Assembly (NCBI GenBank): GCA_022843925.1
Contig: JALHMS010000005.1
Span: forward strand, 186,001-250,000
DNA from: Burkholderiales bacterium
GTDB taxonomy: Bacteria > Pseudomonadota > Gammaproteobacteria > Burkholderiales > Ga0077523
DNA length: 64,000 nt
Direction of reading: 5' to 3'
A program made the translations under genes and the position numbers. The notes beneath the pieces were generated by a model. The model did no database searches. It worked only from the letters and a program-made list of their open reading frames with translations, and was not told the origin of the DNA. Below are positions 20,057 through 28,003 of the stretch, piece by piece; position 1 is the first letter of the stretch; each line of letters starts with the position of its first letter.

Positions 20057-21298
20057 TCAGGCGGCACCTTCGTAGACGATCTTCCAGCGGTCGCCGTCCC
20101 GCATCCAGTACGTGCGCTTCTTCATCACGTTCGACAGGTTGTTGCTGCGGTAATCCTGGGTGAACGTGACCACGGCCAGCGGTTGCTGGCCCGGGTAGAG
20201 GAACATGCTGACATCGTCCAGCTTGACCTTCACCCATTCCTTGCCACCGTTCACGGCGCGCTTCTGGGCAGCCCATTCCGCGAGGCCCTGGCTGCCGCTC
20301 GAGAACGACGGAGCGTAATGCGCGATGTAGTTGTCGGTCTTCAGACTCTCCCAGTCGCGTCGCCAGCGCTCGACGGCCGTCTCGAGATCCGCGCGGGCGT
20401 CGGACAGCTCGCTGCGGCTCACCCAGTCGATGTCCCCCGCGATGATGACCGGCGTGATGCCGATCTGCAGGTTGGCGGCGATGGTCGTGAGATCGGGATT
20501 CGTGAGCACGACGCAGCCGTCCGAGGCGCGCGGTGGCCGGCTGTACGTGTCCTTCGGTGTGCCGTGCAGCCAGATGCCGTGCCCGTCGCGTCCGTTGCGG
20601 CGGTCCCATTCGTTCGGGTAGCTGATGGGGTAGGCGCCCGATCCGTAGAAGTCCCCCACCTTGTTGCGCGGAAGATTTCCGGTCACGTGGTAGACCCCGA
20701 GCGGGGTCTTCTTGTCACCTTCGCGCAGCTTGTCCGTGCCGTTCTTGCCGATCGTGATGTAGTAGTCGGAGACGTAGCGCGGACCGTCGGGGCCGTTCTC
20801 GAAGAGGTACAGCGTGGACCGGGCGGTATCGACCACCACCGCGTGCTTCTGCTCCGGCGCCATCTTGAGCAGGAACCGCGGTACCCGGTCGCCCGGGCCC
20901 GGCGTCTGCAGCCGCTGGAGGCGGGCTTTGGCTTCGTCCCGGAGGTCCGAGACCCGTTCCACCGGTGCATCGGGCGCATTGCCCAGCGCCGCGATGGGCC
21001 GCGCCCGCGCCAGCAGCAGGTCGCCCTTGATGAGCTGGGCGAGCCGGAAATTGGGATTCGCTTCGAGCAACCGGTCGAGTTGCTCGGTGGCGGCGGCGAT
21101 GCGGTCCTCGGCGATATCTCGAAGAATGGCGCCGAGCAGGGCTTCGGGGCCCTGGCCCAGCAGGCGCCGCTCGACCGCCCGGCTGCTGTGACCGGGTTTG
21201 CTGCCCATCGCCATGGTGTCGGCGGTCAGGCAGCCGGCGGCGGCCACGACTGCCAGTGCGGCAAGGCTGCCGGACCAGAACTGCGCGCGGGGTGTCAT
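20057..21298 (-). CDS. L,D-transpeptidase (YkuD) with Cds6/NTF2-like C-terminal domain, probable lipoprotein
   Basis: A 413-residue exported protein. The N-terminus has a hydrophobic signal with a lipobox-like AAGC at Cys23, then a helical region, a YkuD catalytic domain (motif HGTPKD ... SDGC, nucleophile Cys262) and a C-terminal NTF2-like domain of about 110 residues. YkuD enzymes form 3-3 peptidoglycan cross-links or attach proteins to peptidoglycan. The ATG at 21298 overlaps the upstream TPR gene stop as ATGA, so translation is coupled. The C-terminal domain resembles that of the upstream TPR protein, suggesting joint action on the wall. Confidence 0.9.
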   Translation of the reverse strand: MTPRAQFWSGSLAALAVVAAAGCLTADTMAMGSKPGHSSRAVERRLLGQGPEALLGAILRDIAEDRIAAATEQLDRLLEANPNFRLAQLIKGDLLLARARPIAALGNAPDAPVERVSDLRDEAKARLQRLQTPGPGDRVPRFLLKMAPEQKHAVVVDTARSTLYLFENGPDGPRYVSDYYITIGKNGTDKLREGDKKTPLGVYHVTGNLPRNKVGDFYGSGAYPISYPNEWDRRNGRDGHGIWLHGTPKDTYSRPPRASDGCVVLTNPDLTTIAANLQIGITPVIIAGDIDWVSRSELSDARADLETAVERWRRDWESLKTDNYIAHYAPSFSSGSQGLAEWAAQKRAVNGGKEWVKVKLDDVSMFLYPGQQPLAVVTFTQDYRSNNLSNVMKKRTYWMRDGDRWKIVYEGAA

Positions 21299-22356
21299 CG
21301 AACGATGTCTTCCTGCTGGATCAGCCAGCGGCCATTCACGCGCACGAGGTTCATGCGCTTCAGCCCGCTGGTCTTGAGCGAATCGGAGCGATAGATCTGC
21401 CGGAAGGTTACGACGGCCTCTTCCGGCCTGGCAAACGTCACTTTCGGATTCTGCACCTGCACGCTGATCTTCCGTCCCTTGGCGATGCGTTCGCGACGCG
21501 CCTGTTCCCATTCGTTGCGACTCTGCCCGCCGGGAACCTTGAACCAGGGCGCGTAGAAGCTGAGGTAACCCTTGGCATCCCCGGAGGACCAAGCCTTTGC
21601 CCAGGCCTGCAACGCCTTGACGACGTCCGTCTGCGGGTCGGACGTTTCCCTCGCCTTGGTGTCAGGGGGCGTATCGGCGGCCAACACCACGGGTTTAGCG
21701 GGCGGTGCGGGCGCTGCGGCCGGTGGGTTGGCCACGGGCGGCGGGGCAGGGGACGCCACTGCGGCCACGGTGGTGTTCGACAAGGGGGGCACCGCGGTCG
21801 ATTCCCCGACCGTGCTCTTGACGAGCGCCTGACCGGTCGCGGGTCGCTGGGAGAAAAGCTCCCTCACAAGCGCAAGCTTGGCGCGCGCCGCGGCGTTGTT
21901 CGAGTCGAGTTGCAGCGCCTTGTCGTAAGCCTCCCGCGCCATCTTCGCGTAGATGTCGCCCAGATTCTCGTGCGCAGTGGCGTAGCTCGGGTGCGTGCGG
22001 ATGGCCGATTCGAGGGCCTTCCTCGCCTTGTCGTCCTGACCCTGGGCAGCGTAGAGCACGGCGAGATTGTTGTAGGGCTCGGGCAGTTCGGGGAACTCCT
22101 CCGTCAGTGCCGTGAAGACCTTGATGGCGTCCGGCTGGCGGCCCAGTTCGGTGAGGATGACGCCCTTCAGGAATCGGGCGCGGGCGTCCCGCGGCTGATT
22201 CTTCAGGAAGGCGTCCACGCGATCGAGTGCGCCGGACAGGTTGCTGATACCCACGAGGCGTCGGGCTTCCTGGAAATCGTCGGTTGCCGCATGCGCCGAA
22301 ACCAACGTGAGGAGGGTGAATGCCAGGCAGGCCAGCGCGCTGCGAAACCGAGTCAT
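21295..22356 (-). CDS. Exported TPR protein with Cds6/NTF2-like C-terminal domain
   Basis: A 353-residue protein with a signal peptide ending near AHAA (about residue 24), tandem TPR-like helices (roughly 30-150, including PYNNLAVLYAAQGQDDKARK), a Pro/Ala-rich linker and a C-terminal NTF2-like domain similar to that of the L,D-transpeptidase it overlaps by 4 bases. It probably acts as a periplasmic scaffold for that enzyme. The open frame extends upstream through a 24-bp tandem repeat, but the ATG at 22356 starts the signal peptide. Exact function is unknown. Confidence 0.85.
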   Translation of the reverse strand: MTRFRSALACLAFTLLTLVSAHAATDDFQEARRLVGISNLSGALDRVDAFLKNQPRDARARFLKGVILTELGRQPDAIKVFTALTEEFPELPEPYNNLAVLYAAQGQDDKARKALESAIRTHPSYATAHENLGDIYAKMAREAYDKALQLDSNNAAARAKLALVRELFSQRPATGQALVKSTVGESTAVPPLSNTTVAAVASPAPPPVANPPAAAPAPPAKPVVLAADTPPDTKARETSDPQTDVVKALQAWAKAWSSGDAKGYLSFYAPWFKVPGGQSRNEWEQARRERIAKGRKISVQVQNPKVTFARPEEAVVTFRQIYRSDSLKTSGLKRMNLVRVNGRWLIQQEDIVR

Positions 22357-22476
22357 CGTGCTATACTTTTTCTCAAGTTGTGTCGTTATCTTGCTGTAAT
22401 TAGAACCGAATTTTAGCAACGATGTGCACAACGATGGTAACAACAAGGACGGCTGCTCGACAAATCCGGAACGCTT

Positions 22477-22544
22477 GTAGCCGGAAGCGGCGCCGAGCGT
22501 GTAGCCGGAAGCGGCGCCGAGCGTGTAGCCGGAAGCGGCGCCGA
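22477..22544. repeat. 24-bp tandem repeat, about 2.8 copies
   Basis: The unit GTAGCCGGAAGCGGCGCCGA + GCGT occurs at 22477-22500 and 22501-22524 without mismatch; a third copy matches for 20 bases (22525-22544). Each unit contains the palindrome CGGCGCCG. It lies in the 265-base gap between the divergent TPR gene and cysS. The rest of that gap has an AT-rich stretch (22360-22420), probably the promoter region of the TPR gene, and nothing else recognisable. Confidence 0.9.
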
Positions 22545-22621
22545 ACAAAACTGCACCGGGCCGGACCCCCGTTCCACCAGCCCGGCATTGTGCCCGAACC
22601 CCTGTCGATGTTCCCGTTCCG

Positions 22622-23992
22622 ATGCTCCGGATTCACAACAGCCTGACCCGCGACAAGCAGGACTTCGTACCCATCCGTCCCGGCGAGATCCGGATGTACG
22701 TCTGCGGCATGACCGTCTACGACTTCTGCCATGTGGGCCACGCCCGGGTCATGGTGGTCTTCGACGTCGTCGTCCGGTGGTTGCGCAGCCAGGGGTACCG
22801 CGTCACCTACGTCCGCAACATCACGGACATCGACGACAAGATCATCCGCCGCGCCGCCGAGAACGGCGAGCCCATCGATGCGCTCACGGGGCGCTTCATC
22901 GATGCGATGAACGATGACGCCGCGGCCCTCGGGGTCGTCCGTCCCGACCACGAACCCCGCGCCACCGACTCCATTCCCGCGATGCTCGACCTCATCGGTC
23001 GACTCATCGAGAACGGTCTTGCCTACCGCGCGCCGAACGGCGACGTCTACTACTCGGTCCGCGACTTCCCGGGTTACGGAAAGCTCTCCGGGAAGTCCCT
23101 GGAGGACCTCCGCGCCGGCGAGCGCGTCGACGTCGATCCGAACAAGCGCGACGCCCTCGACTTCGTGCTCTGGAAATCCGCCAAGCCCGACGAGCCGCAG
23201 TGGGCCTCGCCGTGGGGCCCCGGGCGCCCCGGCTGGCACATCGAGTGTTCCGCCATGAGCGAGACGCTGCTGGGCAGCCATTTCGACATCCACGGCGGCG
23301 GGCAGGATCTCCAGTTCCCGCATCACGAGAACGAGATCGCCCAGTCCGAGGGCGCGCACCGGCATCCGTTCGTGAACTACTGGATGCACAACGGCTTCGT
23401 GCGCGTCGACGACGAGAAGATGTCGAAGTCCCTCGGCAACTTCTTCACGGTGCGCGAGGTGCTGGCGAAGTACGACGCCGAGGTGGTCCGCTACTTCATC
23501 CTGCGGGCGCATTACCGCAGCCCCCTCAACTACTCCGACCAGCATCTCGACGACGCGCGCGCCGGACTCACGCGGCTCTACACCGCGCTGAAGAACGTGC
23601 CGCCGGTGGCGGTGACGATCGACTGGGACGAACCCGTTGCGGCACGCTTCCGCGCTGCGATGAACGACGACTTCAACACGCCCGAAGCGTGCGCCGTGCT
23701 TTTCGATCTCGTGGGCGAAGTCAATCGGGATCGCGTTCCCGAGCGTGCCGGACTGCTGAAGGCGCTTGCCGCGCTGCTCGGACTGCTCGGTCGGGAGCCT
23801 GGCGCGTTCCTCCAGGCCGCGACCGGCGCCGATGGCCTGGGCGAGGACGACATCGCGGCCCGGATCGCCGCCCGCGCCGCCGCCAAGAAGGCGCGCGATT
23901 TCGCCGACGCCGACCGCATCAGAGACGAACTGCTGGCACTCGGGATCATGCTCGAGGACACAGCCGCCGGGACCACCTGGCGCCGGAGATAA
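22622..23992 (+). CDS. cysS: Cysteinyl-tRNA synthetase
   Basis: Class I aminoacyl-tRNA synthetase of 456 residues. The HIGH motif appears as HVGH (37-40), KMSKS is at 266-270, and the zinc ligands include Cys28 in [10 protein letters not shown], the Cys in HIECSAMS and the HHENE segment. The C-terminal DALR-type domain ends at a stop just before a GGDEF-EAL gene. It is transcribed away from the TPR/transpeptidase operon across the repeat-bearing gap. Confidence 0.97.
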   Translation: MLRIHNSLTRDKQDFVPIRPGEIRMYVCGMTVYDFCHVGHARVMVVFDVVVRWLRSQGYRVTYVRNITDIDDKIIRRAAENGEPIDALTGRFIDAMNDDAAALGVVRPDHEPRATDSIPAMLDLIGRLIENGLAYRAPNGDVYYSVRDFPGYGKLSGKSLEDLRAGERVDVDPNKRDALDFVLWKSAKPDEPQWASPWGPGRPGWHIECSAMSETLLGSHFDIHGGGQDLQFPHHENEIAQSEGAHRHPFVNYWMHNGFVRVDDEKMSKSLGNFFTVREVLAKYDAEVVRYFILRAHYRSPLNYSDQHLDDARAGLTRLYTALKNVPPVAVTIDWDEPVAARFRAAMNDDFNTPEACAVLFDLVGEVNRDRVPERAGLLKALAALLGLLGREPGAFLQAATGADGLGEDDIAARIAARAAAKKARDFADADRIRDELLALGIMLEDTAAGTTWRRR

Positions 23993-24089
23993 CCCAGCCC
24001 GCACGGGAGCTGCCATCGACCAGTTCCGTACTGTCTTTCCGCCGCTCCTCATCGCACTGCAGCGGCATGTCGCACTGATCCAGGATCTG

Positions 24090-26408
24090 GTGCGCAGTGT
24101 CACCACCGGCGTCGCCGCCGAGCAGGTCGACACCACCTATTGGGATTGGCACCGGACGGCTGCCGACGGACTCGCCCTCGAACTCCGGGATCCCCAGCTC
24201 GAGCAGCACTGGGACGAACTGGGACGCGTGCACGGCGAACTGCTCGTCGTCGCCGAGTCCTGCCTGGAGGCGGTGCGCAGCGGCGACACCGTCCGCGCCC
24301 AGGCGTGTCTCGACCAGGTCTTCGGGTTCTCCGGCCGCCTCATCGAGTTCATCGTCGGCGGGACCCTCCAGGAACTCACCCTCGCGTTCGCGACGCGGGA
24401 GCGCCAGTTGTCCGAGCGCTACGAGCGCGAGTTCCTCGAGGCTGCCGAGATCGGCCGGTTCTCCGTGCGGTTGCGCGACCTCACCATCACGAAGGCCGAC
24501 GCGAGCTTCGGCAAGCTCTTCGGTCGATCCCACGAGGCCCTCGTCGGGACGGACATCCGCGAAGTGCTCGACCAGGCGGCAGTGGACGAGCTCGTGAGCG
24601 CAACCGTGCCCGGCGTCACCACCCGCGTGCTGACCCATGGCGCGGATCCCACAGCGCCCTCGCTCGAGATCGTCGCCTATCGCGAAGTCGGCAAGTCGCC
24701 CGCGACCCTGCACGGGTTCGCGGTGAATGCCACGGCCGCGGTGCAGGACGCCCAGCAGCGCAAGCTCCTGTCCGCGGCGATCGACTGCTCCGACCAGGTG
24801 GTGATCATCACGAACGCGAAGCAGGACATCGTCTACGTGAACCCGTCGTTCACGCGCCTCACCGGCTACACCCGCGAGGAGGCCGTCGGCCGCAACCCGC
24901 GATTCCTGCAGGGGCCCGAGACCAACCAGGCCACGCGGGTGGCGCTGCGCGAGGCCATCGCCGCCGGGCGCCAGACCCACGCGGAGATCCTCAACTACCG
25001 GAAGAGCGGTGCGACCTGCTGGGTCGAGCTGTCCATCGTCCCGGTGCAGGACGACCGCGGTGCCGTGACGCACTGGGTCGCGGTGTCGCGGGACATCTCC
25101 GGACGCAAGGCGCAGGAGCAGGAGATCACCCGCCTCGCGATGGAGGATCACCTGACCGGCCTCCTCAATCGGCGGGCGGCCGAAGCGCGCCTCGCCGTCG
25201 AGTGGAGCCGTGCGCGTCGCGACAAGAACGCCTTCGCGGTGGCGCTCGTCGATGCCGACCGATTCAAGCTGGTGAACGACCAGTACGGGCACCACGTCGG
25301 CGACCAGGTGCTGGTGCATCTCGCGAAGACGCTCGAAGGCAATCTGCGCGGCGGCGACTGGATCGCGCGCTGGGGCGGTGAGGAGTTCCTGATGTGCCTG
25401 CACGGGCTGGACGCCCGCGGGGCCGTCAACGCCGGTGAGCGTGCTCGCAAGCAGGTGAAGTCGAATCCGGTACCGGTGGACGTCGGCCGCCTGCCGATCA
25501 CCGTCTCCATCGGAGTCGCGCTCTACACGAGCGACTCCGAGAGCATCGACCAGCTCGTGGCCCAGGCGGACGCGCTGCTCTACGAGGCGAAGCACAGCGG
25601 CCGCGACCGCGTGCTCGTCACCGGCACGGGCACCGGTGCACGCGGCGGCATCATCTGGGAGGGCTCCCAGGTGCAGAGCGCCCTGCAGGAGTCCCGCGTC
25701 ATCCCGGCGTTCCAATGCATCGTCGATCTGAAGAACGGTGCGGTGGTGGCCGAGGAAGCGCTGGCGCGGATCCGCACCCGCGAGGACGCGATCATCCAGG
25801 CGCAGCGTTTCATCCATGCGGCCGAGGCGCTCCATCTCGTGAACGCCATCGATCGCGCCGTCACCCGCAGCGCGCTCGAGCGCACGGCCGAGGCCGTCGA
25901 GCGCACCGAATCGCTCGACGCCTACTTCATCAATCTCTCCGCGCAGTCGCTGGCCGACCGTGATCTGGTCACCGCACTGCGCGACCAGGCCCTCGCCTTC
26001 CGCATGCTGCGGGGCGGTGTCAATCCGATGGTGATCGAGATCACCGAGCGGCAGACGGCCGACATGGCGACGTTGCGCGCCCACCTGGACCCTCTTCTGG
26101 AGGCCGGATTCCGGGTCGCGCTGGACGACTTCGGCAGCGGTTATTCCTCCTTCCGCTATCTCGCGGAACTCCCCGTGCACTTCCTCAAGATCGAGGGCTG
26201 GATGGTCCAGGCTCTCGCGAGCCAGCGCCGCGTTCGGCAGCTCGTCGAGACGATCGTGGGCACGGCCCGGACCTTCGGGCTGATGACCGTGGCCGAGTGC
26301 GTCGAGGACGGCCAGACGGCGCAGGTGCTCTGCGACATCGGCGTCGATTGGGCCCAGGGCCACTATTTCGGGCGTCCGGTGCTCGCATCGGGGCGCACGG
26401 TCGACTGA
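24090..26408 (+). CDS. PAS-GGDEF-EAL cyclic-di-GMP turnover protein
   Basis: From GTG 24090 the protein has 772 residues: an N-terminal sensory region of unknown type, a PAS/PAC domain (about 225-350), GGDEF with an intact GGEEF (429-433) and EAL (556-558) with NLS, EITE, DDFGSGYSSF and a downstream Lys, so both synthase and hydrolase sites look complete. The PAS core reads like a LOV domain (YVNPSFTRLTGY, FLQGPETN) but the photoactive Cys position holds Pro (GRNPRFLQ). The start is uncertain: coding character continues back to about 24000, with no ATG/GTG/TTG between cysS and 24090. No membrane segment is evident. Confidence 0.88.
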   Translation: MRSVTTGVAAEQVDTTYWDWHRTAADGLALELRDPQLEQHWDELGRVHGELLVVAESCLEAVRSGDTVRAQACLDQVFGFSGRLIEFIVGGTLQELTLAFATRERQLSERYEREFLEAAEIGRFSVRLRDLTITKADASFGKLFGRSHEALVGTDIREVLDQAAVDELVSATVPGVTTRVLTHGADPTAPSLEIVAYREVGKSPATLHGFAVNATAAVQDAQQRKLLSAAIDCSDQVVIITNAKQDIVYVNPSFTRLTGYTREEAVGRNPRFLQGPETNQATRVALREAIAAGRQTHAEILNYRKSGATCWVELSIVPVQDDRGAVTHWVAVSRDISGRKAQEQEITRLAMEDHLTGLLNRRAAEARLAVEWSRARRDKNAFAVALVDADRFKLVNDQYGHHVGDQVLVHLAKTLEGNLRGGDWIARWGGEEFLMCLHGLDARGAVNAGERARKQVKSNPVPVDVGRLPITVSIGVALYTSDSESIDQLVAQADALLYEAKHSGRDRVLVTGTGTGARGGIIWEGSQVQSALQESRVIPAFQCIVDLKNGAVVAEEALARIRTREDAIIQAQRFIHAAEALHLVNAIDRAVTRSALERTAEAVERTESLDAYFINLSAQSLADRDLVTALRDQALAFRMLRGGVNPMVIEITERQTADMATLRAHLDPLLEAGFRVALDDFGSGYSSFRYLAELPVHFLKIEGWMVQALASQRRVRQLVETIVGTARTFGLMTVAECVEDGQTAQVLCDIGVDWAQGHYFGRPVLASGRTVD

Positions 26409-26457
26409 CCGCGGCTTCGGATCCCTTCCCAGGGGAGGGTCACCGCTCAAGGCGGAC

Positions 26458-27996
26458 ATGCGGGCCGCCGACAAAGCACCCACGGCGTCCTTCCGCCTGC
26501 CGCCCCCCTCCCTGATGCACGTCAACGCCGAACCAGCGGTCACGCCCCCGTCCGTCGCTACCGCAGCAGTGCTCTGTTGCGCGCTCTGGCTCTTCGCCCA
26601 GTTCTCGGCGACCGGGCGTGTGCTCGTCCACTGGCTGTCCGGCCCGCTCCTGCCCGGTGCATCGGCCACGGCAGCGCCGCTCTTCATCGCCGGCGTGACC
26701 TGCGCGCTCCTGCGCATGGCGGTGCCCGGACGCGAGGCGATGGGTGCCGCGGGCCGGCGCCGCTGGACCCTGGCACTCCTCGCAGCCCTCGTCATCGGCC
26801 ATGGCATCGTCCTCGCGGATCATCTGCTCTGGGCCGGGGAGGCCGGCCTGTCACCGACCGACCATGGTTGCCGGGGGGGCGGCACCGACCTGGTCTGCGA
26901 CGACCTTCTGCACAGCCGCTTCGGCGCCACGCTGCTCGCCGCCACGTGGTCCGATCTCACGCTCGGCACCGTCCCGCCGCTCCCCGGCATCGGCATCCTG
27001 GCCGCACTCCCGGTGGCCGTGCTCGCCGCATTGGTCCTGCTGCCGGACGTGCTCCGGCGCTTCGGCCATGCGGCGCCGCTGGTGTGGCTCTACGTGTTCT
27101 CGGTCGTCCATGCGGTGGTCGCGCTGGTGGATGGCGGCCCCCTGTCCGTGCGGACGCCGTTGAGCTTCGCCGTGCTGCTGATCGTGATCGGCGCCCGCAG
27201 CCGCCATCACCTCGTGGAGCGCGTCCGCTGCGGATGGCCATGGCCCGTCGCCGCCGTCGCGTTCACGGTCGGTGTGCACAGCGGGTGGTCCGACCTGGGC
27301 GGTGGCGCAGCCCTCAACGGCTGCGCGATGCTGGCCGTCGTGTGCGCCGCCCCGCTCGCCCTGGGCTGGCAGCCCGTCCGGGCAGCGCGGCGCCGCATGC
27401 GATCCATTGCCGCGGTGCTGACGCTCGGTTGCGCCGGGGTCGTCTACGTACTCGAAACCGCCAATGGTGCCGGTGCCCTGCTGCAGCCCCTGTCCGCAGG
27501 CTACCGCTACACCGTGCTGGATCTCGACCGCGTCGCCGTGGTTCGTACCGAGCCGGTGCCGGTCGGCTGGAGCGCAGTCGACGTCTACCGGACCCAGGGC
27601 GACGATCCGCTCGAGCCGCGCCGGGTCTTCCTTTGGCGCGACAACGGTGAACCTCGGGGGACCCTTTCGGTGTCCGTCGTCCTGCCCGTGGGGCGGAGGA
27701 TCCCGCCGCCGGCCCGCCTGCCGGTCCATGCGCCGGCCCGCATCCTGGGTTCCGTCCCCGATGCGGATGTCCGGAAGGAGGTGCTGTGGATCCGCGGCGA
27801 GGATGGCGCGGTGCCGCCGTACTTCCCCGAGCCGGGATCCTTCCTGGCCGGCAACAATGCCGCGGTGCATCTGCATCTCGTGGCCGCGCTGCTGCGCTAC
27901 ACCGGGCTCTCCGGATTCGCCTTGGCGCCCCTGGCCTCGCCCGACGACACCGGTCAGGAATCCATCGCCCGCCCGATCGCGATCGTCGCGCGCTGA
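26458..27996 (+). CDS. Multi-pass membrane protein of unknown function
   Basis: A 512-residue protein I do not recognise. It has about eight hydrophobic segments in residues 35-345 and a C-terminal soluble part of about 165 residues containing a Pro/Arg-rich stretch and a WIRGEDG motif. Two cysteines flank a GGGTDLV stretch between early helices. The ATG at 26458 has AAGG just upstream; an ATG at 26515 would shorten it by 19 residues without losing a helix. It follows the GGDEF-EAL gene by 49 bases and converges on the alkaline phosphatase gene. Codon use resembles its neighbours. Confidence 0.7.
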   Translation: MRAADKAPTASFRLPPPSLMHVNAEPAVTPPSVATAAVLCCALWLFAQFSATGRVLVHWLSGPLLPGASATAAPLFIAGVTCALLRMAVPGREAMGAAGRRRWTLALLAALVIGHGIVLADHLLWAGEAGLSPTDHGCRGGGTDLVCDDLLHSRFGATLLAATWSDLTLGTVPPLPGIGILAALPVAVLAALVLLPDVLRRFGHAAPLVWLYVFSVVHAVVALVDGGPLSVRTPLSFAVLLIVIGARSRHHLVERVRCGWPWPVAAVAFTVGVHSGWSDLGGGAALNGCAMLAVVCAAPLALGWQPVRAARRRMRSIAAVLTLGCAGVVYVLETANGAGALLQPLSAGYRYTVLDLDRVAVVRTEPVPVGWSAVDVYRTQGDDPLEPRRVFLWRDNGEPRGTLSVSVVLPVGRRIPPPARLPVHAPARILGSVPDADVRKEVLWIRGEDGAVPPYFPEPGSFLAGNNAAVHLHLVAALLRYTGLSGFALAPLASPDDTGQESIARPIAIVAR

Positions 27997-28003
27997 TCGC
28001 GCC

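Noticed and set aside
22477-22544. CRISPR array
   Set aside because: The 24-bp units abut directly with no spacers, number under three, and no cas gene is nearby.
21295-22548. N-terminal extension of the TPR protein through the 24-bp repeat
   Set aside because: The extension would put 64 residues of repeat-derived sequence before a clear signal peptide; the ATG at 22356 is better.
23946-26807. 953-codon minus-strand frame opposite the GGDEF-EAL gene
   Set aside because: The plus strand carries conserved PAS, GGDEF and EAL motifs; the mirror frame has none.
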